DNA of 64,000 nt. Origin: Pseudomonadota bacterium. GTDB lineage: Bacteria; Myxococcota_A; Polyangia; Polyangiales; Polyangiaceae. Made by a program: the position numbers and the translations under genes. Below are positions 25,128 to 33,589 of this stretch, one piece after another; position 1 is the first letter of the stretch, and every line of letters begins with the position of its first letter. A model generated the notes under the pieces. That model searched no databases. It had not been told where the DNA came from and was given only the letters and a program-made list of their open reading frames with translations. The DNA is taken from assembly GCA_023398955.1 (NCBI GenBank), contig JAEWRL010000242.1, positions 1-64,000 of the forward strand. Direction: 5' to 3'.

Positions 25128-25516
25128 GGGCAGGATGCTAGCCTTGAACCGCGCCGCAAGCTAGGTGCAACTCTCTCGGGCACGGAAGGGGAACCAAGCG
25201 CGTCTACTGCAACACCCCCAACGTGGTAAGGCGGCGATCGATCTCAATGGGGAGCGCTTGACGAGGCTTCGGCCGGCCGCGCTGAAGCCTGATAGTCATG
25301 ACTTCGACATGTGCTCGGGTCACGAGACGATTCGGAGAGTGACTGGGACGTTCAGCCTCGGAGCATCCGGCTATTAGGCCGCCGGAGCGCTGTAGCTCGG
25401 ACCTGCGCCACGGGGGGCCGGAGGGTTTGGCACGCCTTGAGCGGCGTTGCGCGCCCACGCGACGCATGTGATATGGGACCTTCAAAGCGTCGCTTTGCGG
25501 AGATAGAGTTCCCGCG
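25128..25516. other. Divergent intergenic region between export and beta-barrel genes
   Basis: A 390-bp non-coding stretch separates the divergent Wza-like (minus) and beta-barrel (plus) genes, so it should contain promoters for both arms of the locus. At 25428-25434 there is an exact TGGCACG, a sigma-54 -24 element, with a GC dinucleotide correctly spaced at 25441-25442. The -12 box, GAGCG, is poor. Nothing else is recognisable. Confidence 0.4.
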
Positions 25517-26986
25517 GTGCGCTTTGGGTCAGCATGGCCCGGCTGGCAAGGCAGAGAACCGTTGAACGTCTTGATACGACGCATTCGAGCTCGGAGTGGA
25601 CGACAGTCCAAGACGCGAACGGCCTGCCAGGGCATGGTCCTTGGGCTTTCCGCGTCGTTCGCCGCGGTACCGGCATGGGCTCAATCCGCGACGACAGCAG
25701 CCGGAACGGGCAGCGCCACCGTCACGTACACGGATAACCTGTATAATGCGCCGGCCAACCCTGCGCCAGACGGGCCCACGAAGCAATCCTCGCTCTATCT
25801 AGCGCTCACGCCGGGCGTCGCGTTGAGCCACGAAAGGGCGCGGTCGGGCTATGCGCTGACCTATGCGCACAGCTTCTTCCGCTACCTGACCGCAGCCGAG
25901 GCGGACAGTCACGGGGATGAGCTCGCCGCCGCAGCCGACTATCGCCTGACTCCCGTGGACGACATATCGTTCCGGGTGCTGGGGTCTCGCTCCTCGACCG
26001 CTACGCTTCTGATGGATCCCACGGCTCAAGGTCGGCCGCAGCCGGACACCGCTGCGACCTTCTACACGGGGAGCGCCACCCAGAGCTGGTCGCATGCCTT
26101 TTCGGCGGAGTGGGCTGCGACCCAGGCGGCGTCTTTTGGGATCGCTACGGTGACGGATAGCCAGCTGCCGGAGCCCTGGCGCCAAACAACCTCCGGAAGC
26201 GTCGGCGCGATCTACAGCTTGCCAAGCGACACGTACACCTTCGAATGGACTGGCTCCTACTTCCGCAGCAGCGCGGCAGAACGGGGCGACCTTCGTGTGC
26301 CGAAGGTCCGGTACTTCGAGACAGGGCCAGAGGTTGGATGGGCCCATGTCATCGACGAGCAATGGGCAACGAAGCTCGGCGGCGGCATCGGCTCTCGGTA
26401 CTCTCCCAGCGAGGATCCTCGCCTTTCCATAGCTCCGCCCACCTTTTCGGCCGGGCTCGAATGGCAGCTTGCTCCTTATGCGGCGGCTCTCTCCTATTCG
26501 GCAAGCACCGACGTCAACTTGTTTACCAATCGTGTCTACTACACCGATGCCGCTTCCCTCTCGGCATCCTGGTCGATACTGCCGCGCCAGGCGGTCGACG
26601 TGAGCACCAAGCACACCGTGTCAGCAAATCGACCGCTCATCTCGCCGGAGGCAGTAGGCGCATCGCGCGAGGAGGCCACGACCTACGCCTGGACGTCGAC
26701 AGCAGGCCTGACGTGGGCTCCTCCGGGACTTCCGCGCTTCTCACTGACTTACGCGCATGCCGCCCAAGTAACGACAGGAGACTCCAACCTCGGGACCACC
26801 TCGCCGGACTTTCACAGGAATCAGATCGCATTCAGCGTCGGGTGGGAGTATCCGCGCATCCAGCTCGATCGCCTTGCCAGAAGGTCAACCTTCCGGCCCT
26901 CGGCGACGCAAGGAGAGCTGAGAGACGGCGACCTAGGAGACTCAGCGCCTGCGGCTCGCGCAGCTGAGAACTCCGGCATGGATTAG
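25517..26986 (+). CDS. Outer-membrane beta-barrel protein of the polysaccharide locus
   Basis: After a basic N-region a hydrophobic stretch ends in PAWAQS, a signal-peptidase-I site at about residue 54-56. The rest of the 489-aa product is a run of amphipathic beta-strands rich in Tyr, Ser, Thr and Trp (for example ATVTYTDNLYN, FTFEWTGSYF-type strands). This resembles the large outer-membrane beta-barrels that accompany exosortase-A/exopolysaccharide loci. The start is uncertain: the GTG at 25517 has a GGAG about 14 nt upstream, and a TTG at 25562 would give a more usual signal peptide. A role in secretion of the polysaccharide, or as a porin-like partner of the Wza-like protein, is inferred from position. 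Confidence 0.65.
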   Translation: MRFGSAWPGWQGREPLNVLIRRIRARSGRQSKTRTACQGMVLGLSASFAAVPAWAQSATTAAGTGSATVTYTDNLYNAPANPAPDGPTKQSSLYLALTPGVALSHERARSGYALTYAHSFFRYLTAAEADSHGDELAAAADYRLTPVDDISFRVLGSRSSTATLLMDPTAQGRPQPDTAATFYTGSATQSWSHAFSAEWAATQAASFGIATVTDSQLPEPWRQTTSGSVGAIYSLPSDTYTFEWTGSYFRSSAAERGDLRVPKVRYFETGPEVGWAHVIDEQWATKLGGGIGSRYSPSEDPRLSIAPPTFSAGLEWQLAPYAAALSYSASTDVNLFTNRVYYTDAASLSASWSILPRQAVDVSTKHTVSANRPLISPEAVGASREEATTYAWTSTAGLTWAPPGLPRFSLTYAHAAQVTTGDSNLGTTSPDFHRNQIAFSVGWEYPRIQLDRLARRSTFRPSATQGELRDGDLGDSAPAARAAENSGMD

Positions 26987-27205
26987 TCGCCTGGAGCGTA
27001 GCACCGCGCCTACGCCCGAAGGATGGTCCGCCAAACGAGGAGTGTGGGCGTAGCGACGGCCCTGCGGCCGCTGTCTCCGAGGCGTCGCTTGACACGCTTC
27101 GAGGCGCGGCGGATACTTCGGCCCTGAAGGCCGCTGACGGGTACGCGCACACCCCGCAGCAGATCTTGGTAGTCGCCGGGCGCAGTCTCAGTGCGAGGCG
27201 AGCAC

Positions 27206-28657
27206 ATGAAGGCAAGTTTCCTCGTCAGCGCATTCCTTATTCTTACGGGCAGCGGGTGTGGAGCCGAAAGGGTCGGTAACAAGGCCTGGATGGGGACGGC
27301 GCGACATCCAATAGAAGAGGCCTCTCCCACCTCGGACGCGAGCACTACTGCAGCGGAACCCGATCCTGCAGATCTCCATGCGGAGCCGCCCCCCTCGTCT
27401 CCGTCTGCGTCGGCGGTCTTGGGGACGCAGAAGGGCTCGCCCTCACCTGGCGTGTCCGGCCCCAACGGGGAACGTGCCCTGGCGGCGCTGATGGAAGGGC
27501 ACCAGGTGCATCGTCCGCCGCGCCTCCGGCTACCGGAGCTGCACGAGCCGTTCGGAGATCCGGTCTTCGGCACGTGCATCACGCGGGTGACGGATCCGAC
27601 GCAATGGTTTGGTCAGAAACGCATCCGGCATTACTACTCGAAGGCAGACCCCTTCAACGCCGACTCGACCCGCGCCATCCTGGTAGGGAGCAGCGGCGTG
27701 CATCTACTCTATGATGCCGAGACGTGGACCCCGATTCACGCGCTCAGGACGGCGAGCTCCGAAGCCGAGCTCCACTGGCACCCGACCGATCCCAGCGTCC
27801 TGTATCAGGTGGACCGTGTCGGCAACTCCTCCGACCTGCGAGGCATCTATCGCTACGATGTCGGGAGCGACACCAAGCAGCTCCTGCGGGATTTTTCCGA
27901 GTACGAGTCTGCCAAGGGCAAAATGGAGGGTAACCTGGACGGCTCTGGGCGCTACTACGCCCTTGTCGGCAAGCAGAGCGACGGTCAGCTCGAAGCGTTC
28001 GTCTATGATCTGAAAAAGGACGAGAAGAGCCCGCCCGCCCGCGTGACGGGGCAGATGGCGGGAGACTGGATCAGCGTGACACCATCAGGAAAGTACGTCG
28101 TCTTGATGGGCGGCGACCGCTCGAGGGTGTACGACCTGCAGATGCGCCACCTTCGGGATCTGCCCAAGGGGAGCTTCGGCCACGCAGACCTCTGTACGAC
28201 GGCCGACGGCCGAGACGTCATGGTCTATGACGGGGCCGACCACCAGTTGAACGAGAACAGGAACATCAACATCATCGACCTGACCTCGGGCGAAGCGAGC
28301 ATCGGAACGCGCATTGGCTGGAAAGCGACGCCGCACGTATCCTGTCGTAACCTCGACATGCCTGGCTGGGCTTTGATTTCGACTCAGGGACCCGACCCGA
28401 AATACCCCAACCACGACTTCGAAGTGTTCTGGCTCAAGCTAGACGGCTCCGGAGAAGTGCGCAGGATTGCCCATCATCACAGCAGCCGGAAGAACGGCGG
28501 CTATTTCGCCGAGCAACACGCCGTCACGAACCGCAAGGGAACCATAGTGGTCTTCGCGAGCAACTGGGGGGACAATGCTCCCAGCGACTACGTGGTGGAC
28601 CTGCGTGGCCCTGGGTTTGCCGGGGTCTCCTCAACGAGCGTAACGACCTGCAGGTAG
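27206..28657 (+). CDS. Putative lipoprotein, WD40/TolB-like beta-propeller (oligogalacturonate-lyase-like)
   Basis: ATG 27206 is preceded by GAGGCGAG; 483 aa. The signal peptide ends near GSGCGA, a probable but imperfect lipobox, and is followed by a disordered Ser/Pro/Ala linker to about residue 95. The mature domain starts at DPVFGT-ITRVTDP and runs through repeated beta-blades (YYSKADPFNADSTRAIL, YDAETWTPI, LHWHPTDPSVLY) to HHHSSRKNGGYFAEQHAV and the terminal FASNWG. This resembles the beta-propeller of PL22 oligogalacturonate lyases and TolB-like proteins. Two paralogues flank it (1-104 and 32188-33585). It may bind or cleave the exported polysaccharide; activity is unproven. Confidence 0.7.
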   Translation: MKASFLVSAFLILTGSGCGAERVGNKAWMGTARHPIEEASPTSDASTTAAEPDPADLHAEPPPSSPSASAVLGTQKGSPSPGVSGPNGERALAALMEGHQVHRPPRLRLPELHEPFGDPVFGTCITRVTDPTQWFGQKRIRHYYSKADPFNADSTRAILVGSSGVHLLYDAETWTPIHALRTASSEAELHWHPTDPSVLYQVDRVGNSSDLRGIYRYDVGSDTKQLLRDFSEYESAKGKMEGNLDGSGRYYALVGKQSDGQLEAFVYDLKKDEKSPPARVTGQMAGDWISVTPSGKYVVLMGGDRSRVYDLQMRHLRDLPKGSFGHADLCTTADGRDVMVYDGADHQLNENRNINIIDLTSGEASIGTRIGWKATPHVSCRNLDMPGWALISTQGPDPKYPNHDFEVFWLKLDGSGEVRRIAHHHSSRKNGGYFAEQHAVTNRKGTIVVFASNWGDNAPSDYVVDLRGPGFAGVSSTSVTTCR

Positions 28658-28671
28658 AGCCGGAACTGCGA

Positions 28672-29727
28672 ATGTCGACAGGCACCGAAAGCCCGGGGCG
28701 CGCAACGACTGAATCTCGCCTCGACTCCCTCACCGACGAGGTAGTCGCCCTACGCCGAGCATTGTACGCGCTGCTGGAGCTCTTGGCATGGGCAGCGCTA
28801 GCGGCGCCGGCCGCGGTACTGCTGCTCGTGGTACGGCGACCAGAAGGGCTGCTGTGGCCACGGGTCTTCGACGTGAGCCACGCAGTCTTCTCCGGCATCG
28901 CCGCACTGGTGGCATTGCGTCTCTCGCGCCGGCTCTTTGCGCCTGTGCTGCGCGGCGCTTGGTTCCACTACGCCGCCGCCTTGGCGCTAGCCAGCCTTGT
29001 CGGTCTTGCGCTGGAGCTCGCTCAAATCGTCGGTCCCGGAGAGCCATCCCTGAAGGACCTGGTGCGGGACGCTCTGGGCGCGCTGGCAGCCCTCGGCTTT
29101 GCCCTCAGTGTGGATGCCGCGGTGCCCCGCCTCAGCAAGTCGCCCGTGCGGTGGGCGCTGCGTATCCTGGCCCTTGTCATGCTGCTCCGCGTCTCGTACC
29201 CCGTGGTGCGGCTCTCCTTGCAGGTTCGTGAGCAGAAGAAGCAATACCCCACGCTGGCAGACTTCGAGTCGTTGAGCGAGCAACCCTTCGTCTCTACGGA
29301 TTACGGCGCCGAGCTCGAGCGAGTGGTACCGCCTTCCGAATTTACCACCGCCAGGGGTCAGCACATCGGCAAGGTGACCTTCAAGGGTGGGAATGAACAC
29401 CCGAAGCTCGAGATCCTGAGCTTGTCGAGCGACTGGTCTCGAGCAAAGGCATTGGCGTTCGAAGTCTATTCGCCAGCTAAATCCCCCGTCCAGCTCTCGC
29501 TGCGGGTCGATGCAGAACCCCGAGACGGCTCCGTCCCCGCCCGTTTCACGACGGCGCTTTCCGTTCCGCCTGGCGCGTCGACACAGCGTATCCCCATCGA
29601 GACGATTCGAGCAGGCGCAGATGGGGGCGAGATGAACATGAGCCGGATGAAAGCGGTCCTCCTATTCTTGTGGCGACCCGAGGAAACAGTCGTGCTCGGG
29701 TTCGACGCAGTACGTGTCGAGTACTGA
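28672..29727 (+). CDS. VanZ-like membrane protein with C-terminal beta-rich domain
   Basis: The gene starts 15 nt after the beta-propeller stop, so the two are probably cotranscribed. The 351-aa protein has five or so hydrophobic helices in the first 190 residues. The VanZ-like signature is there: DVSHAVFSG, then LELAQIVGPGEPSLKDLVRDALGA, in which the Glu/Gln and the Asp-Leu-x-x-Asp motif are conserved. Residues 215-350 form a soluble domain (PKLEILSLSSDWSRAKALAFEVY) resembling a galactose-binding/jelly-roll fold. A VanZ domain fused to a carbohydrate-binding-like module would suit a membrane protein that handles surface glycans. No enzymatic activity can be assigned. Confidence 0.65.
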   Translation: MSTGTESPGRATTESRLDSLTDEVVALRRALYALLELLAWAALAAPAAVLLLVVRRPEGLLWPRVFDVSHAVFSGIAALVALRLSRRLFAPVLRGAWFHYAAALALASLVGLALELAQIVGPGEPSLKDLVRDALGALAALGFALSVDAAVPRLSKSPVRWALRILALVMLLRVSYPVVRLSLQVREQKKQYPTLADFESLSEQPFVSTDYGAELERVVPPSEFTTARGQHIGKVTFKGGNEHPKLEILSLSSDWSRAKALAFEVYSPAKSPVQLSLRVDAEPRDGSVPARFTTALSVPPGASTQRIPIETIRAGADGGEMNMSRMKAVLLFLWRPEETVVLGFDAVRVEY

Positions 29728-29746
29728 ACCTGTGGACCGCTACGAT

Positions 29747-30856
29747 TCAGCGCAAGACGTCCTCGTAAGCGTCCTGTGTCTGCTGCACCATCTTCACGAG
29801 CGAGAACTCCTCCTCGAGCCTGCGCCGTGAATTCATGGACATTTCTTGCGACAACTCGCTGTCGCAAAGAATGGTTCGCATCGCCGCCGCCAGACCCGCG
29901 GGGTCACCAGGGTCAACGAGAAGCCCGGTCTGCCCATGGACAATCTGCTCCGGATTGCCGCCGACTCGGGTCGCCACGACGGGGACACCCTTAGCCATCG
30001 ACTCCAGGATCACCATCGAGAATCCCTCCCGCACTGACGAGAGCACCGACAGGTCCGCGATGTCGAGGATGCGGCCAACATCTTTGCGCAGGCCCGTGAA
30101 GCGAAGCTTCCCAGCCTCGATCAGATCCCTTCCCTCCCGAAGGAGCGCCTCCCTCAATGGCCCATCTCCAACCGTCAAGGCGACGAAGCGTTCTCCTTGG
30201 CTGTGAAGCCTGCGCAATGCTTCGAAGAACACCGGATGCGCTTTGGCATCCACCAGACGTCCGATGTTCGCAATGACCGGAACGTCGAGCTCGATTCCAA
30301 GCTCCTCACGCAGTTCCCTGTTTTGCCCTTCATCCAGAATCCCAGTGTCCGAGCGAATCCCATTGTGGATAACCTGGAGTCTCTTGGCACTGATGCCAAC
30401 GTCTTCCACATAGAAGCGCTTCACCTGCTCACTGACGGCGAATAGTCTGGCCGTCAGCGGAGCCAGCATGCGGTCCAGCACCCGATGTGCGGGCCCCTTC
30501 CAAACGTCAACACTGTGGTAGGTGCTCACCACGGGCACGCCACTGGAGATGGCCGCAAGGCGTCCCCACAGGCTCGCGACCCACAAGTGGGTGTGAACGA
30601 TATCCGCGCGCTGCTCTCGGATCACGCGCCGTAGCTTGCCGATGATCCCAAGATCGACGCCGAGCCTCTTGCCCAGCTCGATGACGGCAATCCCCCGCGC
30701 CTCTACCTCGGGAGCGAACTCGCCCTTCGCGCGCAGACAGCACACGACCGGTAGGTATCGCTCTCGGTCGAGCCCGGTAGCTTGGTCGATGACGACCCGT
30801 TCCGCGCCACCCAGCTCGAGCTCCTCGATGACGTACAGAACATTGGTCCTCCTCAT
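29747..30856 (-). CDS. Glycosyltransferase family 4
   Basis: The 369-aa GT-B fold protein begins VLYVIEELELGGAERVV, the typical acceptor-domain start of family 4. It has the E-x7-E donor motif EGFSMVILE (Glu 277 and 285) followed by GVPVVATRVGG. Its ATG overlaps the stop of the upstream glycosyltransferase gene (ATGA). It would add one hexose from a nucleotide-sugar to the lipid-linked repeat unit. Donor and linkage cannot be read from sequence. Confidence 0.92.
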   Translation of the reverse strand: MRRTNVLYVIEELELGGAERVVIDQATGLDRERYLPVVCCLRAKGEFAPEVEARGIAVIELGKRLGVDLGIIGKLRRVIREQRADIVHTHLWVASLWGRLAAISSGVPVVSTYHSVDVWKGPAHRVLDRMLAPLTARLFAVSEQVKRFYVEDVGISAKRLQVIHNGIRSDTGILDEGQNRELREELGIELDVPVIANIGRLVDAKAHPVFFEALRRLHSQGERFVALTVGDGPLREALLREGRDLIEAGKLRFTGLRKDVGRILDIADLSVLSSVREGFSMVILESMAKGVPVVATRVGGNPEQIVHGQTGLLVDPGDPAGLAAAMRTILCDSELSQEMSMNSRRRLEEEFSLVKMVQQTQDAYEDVLR

Positions 30857-32067
30857 ACCTTCTCCTCGAATAGTTTGATGAGCTCCCCGACGTTCTTGTC
30901 GAGGTCGAAGTGCTTCAGGATGAGCTCACGCCCGTTTCGCGCCCACACCTCACAGTCCCCCTCGCCTCTCAGCACCGTCGCGAGGGCTTCCGTCAGCGCG
31001 CGCTCGTCCCTGGGTGGCACGAGGAGCCCGGTAACGCCATTCACGACGACCTCCGGTATGCCAGAAACATTGGTCGATATGGTCGGCACGCCCGTGGCGA
31101 GGGCTTCGAGCAGCACGTTCGGAATACCGTCGCGGTCGCCATCGCTGGCCACGACGCTTGGCATGACGAAAGCGGAAGCGGAATGGAACAAGTCGCGAAT
31201 CGCGGCTTGGGTCATCTTACCCTCGAGCTCGACGATTCCATGCAGACTACGACACGCGATGAGCGCCTCCAGCTTCCCCCTGAGGGGGCCGTCGCCGACG
31301 ATGACACACCTGATTCGCAGGCCCTGTTCCTTCAAGAGGGAGCAGGCCTCCACCAGGTACTCGAAACCCTTTTGCTCGACGAGGCGACCAATTGCGAGGA
31401 TCACGTGGTCGCCGTCTCGGCGAGGGGGGCGAGGAGAGAAATACTCGAGGTCCATGCCATGGTAGTTGAGGAAGACTTTCTCACGCGCTTCCCCGCCAAG
31501 CTCGTGCAAATACGTGCGGTTGTACGCAGTGCACGTCACGACGAAGGACGCCTCGCGGATCTTCGACGTGAGCTCGGCCCGACTGGTAAGGAAGATGTCC
31601 CAGGCGTGGGCAGTGAAACTGAACGATGTCCCCAAGAGCTCCGCAATGATCTGAGCGCCCGTTGTCGGCATGGATGCCCAGTGGGAATGCACGTGTTTGA
31701 TGCCACGCTGCTCCATCAGGCGAGCAAAGGCCATGGAGCGGATGAAGACACCGTTGGCTTTCACGAAGTCGACCGGGCGGGTCAGACGCTTGGCGACGTG
31801 TCGAACATAGGCCGTCGCACAGCCGAGCGGCCTGCGTGCGATCCAGTAGGCGAGGGACCCAAGCTCGAATCTAGGCGCATAGTGAACCCGGTCGATCAAG
31901 TCCTTGGTTTGAGGGTGAACGATCTCGTCGCGGCACTCCTTGTACGAATAGATTTCGAAGTCGAATCCGGCATTCCTGAACCCGAGGAATTCCCGCAGAA
32001 TGAAGGTCTCGTGCATCTCCGGAAACTGGGAAACGAGGAATCCAACCTTGGAATGATTGTCGGCCAT
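30853..32067 (-). CDS. Glycosyltransferase family 4 (WcaL-like)
   Basis: The start MADNHSKVGF was chosen because it begins the conserved N-terminus VGFLVSQFPEMHETFILREF; the longer frame to 32163 is unlike the family. 404 aa. The N-terminus is typical of colanic-acid WcaL-type and exosortase-locus family-4 enzymes. The donor domain has VILAIGRLVEQKGFEYLV and DGIPNVLLEALATGVPTIS. Its stop overlaps the start of the next glycosyltransferase gene. Upstream (120 bp) is the second full-length beta-propeller lipoprotein. Confidence 0.9.
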   Translation of the reverse strand: MADNHSKVGFLVSQFPEMHETFILREFLGFRNAGFDFEIYSYKECRDEIVHPQTKDLIDRVHYAPRFELGSLAYWIARRPLGCATAYVRHVAKRLTRPVDFVKANGVFIRSMAFARLMEQRGIKHVHSHWASMPTTGAQIIAELLGTSFSFTAHAWDIFLTSRAELTSKIREASFVVTCTAYNRTYLHELGGEAREKVFLNYHGMDLEYFSPRPPRRDGDHVILAIGRLVEQKGFEYLVEACSLLKEQGLRIRCVIVGDGPLRGKLEALIACRSLHGIVELEGKMTQAAIRDLFHSASAFVMPSVVASDGDRDGIPNVLLEALATGVPTISTNVSGIPEVVVNGVTGLLVPPRDERALTEALATVLRGEGDCEVWARNGRELILKHFDLDKNVGELIKLFEEKV

Positions 32068-32187
32068 GGGTTTTTCGCTTGTTGAAAGGCGGTGCGTGCT
32101 GCGACCTGATGCTGAGCCTCGAGACGGGAGTTGCTTCCCCGCCGTCGAGACCGCTCGGCGCACTGCGGCTCACTGAACCGTTCCGCT

Positions 32188-33585
32188 CTATTGGCAGCCT
32201 TCGGGGTTGGGGATCGGGTCGGCAAGCTCCACAAGGTAGCTGCAGACGGGACCGCTGCCCCAGTTGCTTGCGAACAACACGAGACTTCCATCCCCATTGG
32301 TCACCGCGTGCTGTTCCGCAAAGTATCCCCCGCGCTCGCGACTGCTGTGGTGGTGCGCAAGCCGCCTCACTTCGCCGGAGCCATCGAGCTTCAGCCAGAA
32401 GATCTCGAAGTCATGGTTCGGGTAAACCGAGTCACCTCCTTGAGTCGAGATCAACGCCCAGCCAGGCAGTTGCAGGTTTCGGCACGAGACGTGGGGAGTG
32501 CTCTTCCAGCCAATTCGTACTCCAATCCGCTCTGCACCAGTCCCAAGGTCGGCGATGTTTATGTTGCGGTTCGCATCTAGCTGGCGGTCGGCACCATCAT
32601 ACACGAGCACGTCGCGACCATCTTCCGTAGTGCAGAGATCCCCATGCCCGAAGCTGCCTTCCGGGAGGTCACGCAGGTGCTTCATCTGGATATCGTAGAT
32701 TCGCGACCGCTCTCCCATCATCACGACGAACCGTCCGCTTGGTGAGACGCTGATCCAGTCACCCGCCATGCGGGGCGTCACGGGCAAGCGTGGACCGATC
32801 CGGTCCTCCTGAATATCATAAACGAAGGCCTCGATATCCGTCTTGCTGCGCATTCCGAACATTGCATAGTAGCGACCACGTCTATCCAGGTTCCCCTCGA
32901 GCTTTCCCCTCGCGGTGAAGTACTCCTTGAAATCGCGCAGCAGAGTCTTGCTGTCGTCGTGGACGTCATACCGAAACAGCCCCCGCACCTCCGGAGAGCG
33001 CTCGACGAAGTCCAAATGGTACAGCAGATTCGGGTTCTCGGGGTGCCATTGCACTTCAGCCGTGGAACTTCCAATATTCAGCGGTCGAATCGGTGTCCAG
33101 CTGCTCGTGTCATAAAGCACGAAGGCTCCCTCGCTCGTCGTCAGAATGGCGCGCGTCCCATCAGCATTGAACGGATTCGCCTTGGAGTAGAAGTGGCGAA
33201 TCCGCTCAACTCCCGGGAGCTGACCCGGATCCGTGATACGGGTGAGTCTCGTACCAAACACCGGATCCCGAACTGGCACGTGCAACGGCGGGGGCGGGAG
33301 ATTCGGAGGCCGGCAGCGCGTGTGCCCCGTCATCAGCCGAGAGAAGCCTTTGGACCCCTGGGCTCTCGCCCCGCTCGCCGCTGCCGCGCCGTGTGCGCTC
33401 GGCACCGGCGGCTCGGGGATGGCTGATGGCGCCTTGGGCTCCTTCCGCCAGCTCTCCTCCGCTCCTTTCAAGGCGCTGTCCTCCTGCCACGCAACTGGCT
33501 TGGGAGCAGAGTCGGGCCGACAGGCGCCGCTGCAGCTCGTGGCGGCGAGCATCAGTAGCAGCGCGGTCATTCTTTCGGCTCTCAT
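32188..33585 (-). CDS. Putative lipoprotein, WD40/TolB-like beta-propeller paralogue
   Basis: This 465-aa protein begins 5 nt after the stop of the upstream glycosyltransferase gene. It has a lipobox-like LAATSC near residue 18 and a Pro/Ala/Ser-rich linker. The core shares much of the 27206-28657 paralogue: DPVFGTRLTRITDP, FYSKANPFNADGTRAIL, a WHPENPNLLYHLD blade, HHHSSRERGGYFAEQHAV and FASNWGSG at the C-terminus. The conserved HHHS and Q-H pair may coordinate a metal, as His/Gln residues do in PL22 lyases; that is family-based inference. Being cotranscribed with glycosyltransferases strengthens a role in the polysaccharide pathway. Confidence 0.7.
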   Translation of the reverse strand: MRAERMTALLLMLAATSCSGACRPDSAPKPVAWQEDSALKGAEESWRKEPKAPSAIPEPPVPSAHGAAAASGARAQGSKGFSRLMTGHTRCRPPNLPPPPLHVPVRDPVFGTRLTRITDPGQLPGVERIRHFYSKANPFNADGTRAILTTSEGAFVLYDTSSWTPIRPLNIGSSTAEVQWHPENPNLLYHLDFVERSPEVRGLFRYDVHDDSKTLLRDFKEYFTARGKLEGNLDRRGRYYAMFGMRSKTDIEAFVYDIQEDRIGPRLPVTPRMAGDWISVSPSGRFVVMMGERSRIYDIQMKHLRDLPEGSFGHGDLCTTEDGRDVLVYDGADRQLDANRNINIADLGTGAERIGVRIGWKSTPHVSCRNLQLPGWALISTQGGDSVYPNHDFEIFWLKLDGSGEVRRLAHHHSSRERGGYFAEQHAVTNGDGSLVLFASNWGSGPVCSYLVELADPIPNPEGCQ

Positions 33586-33589
33586 TGTA

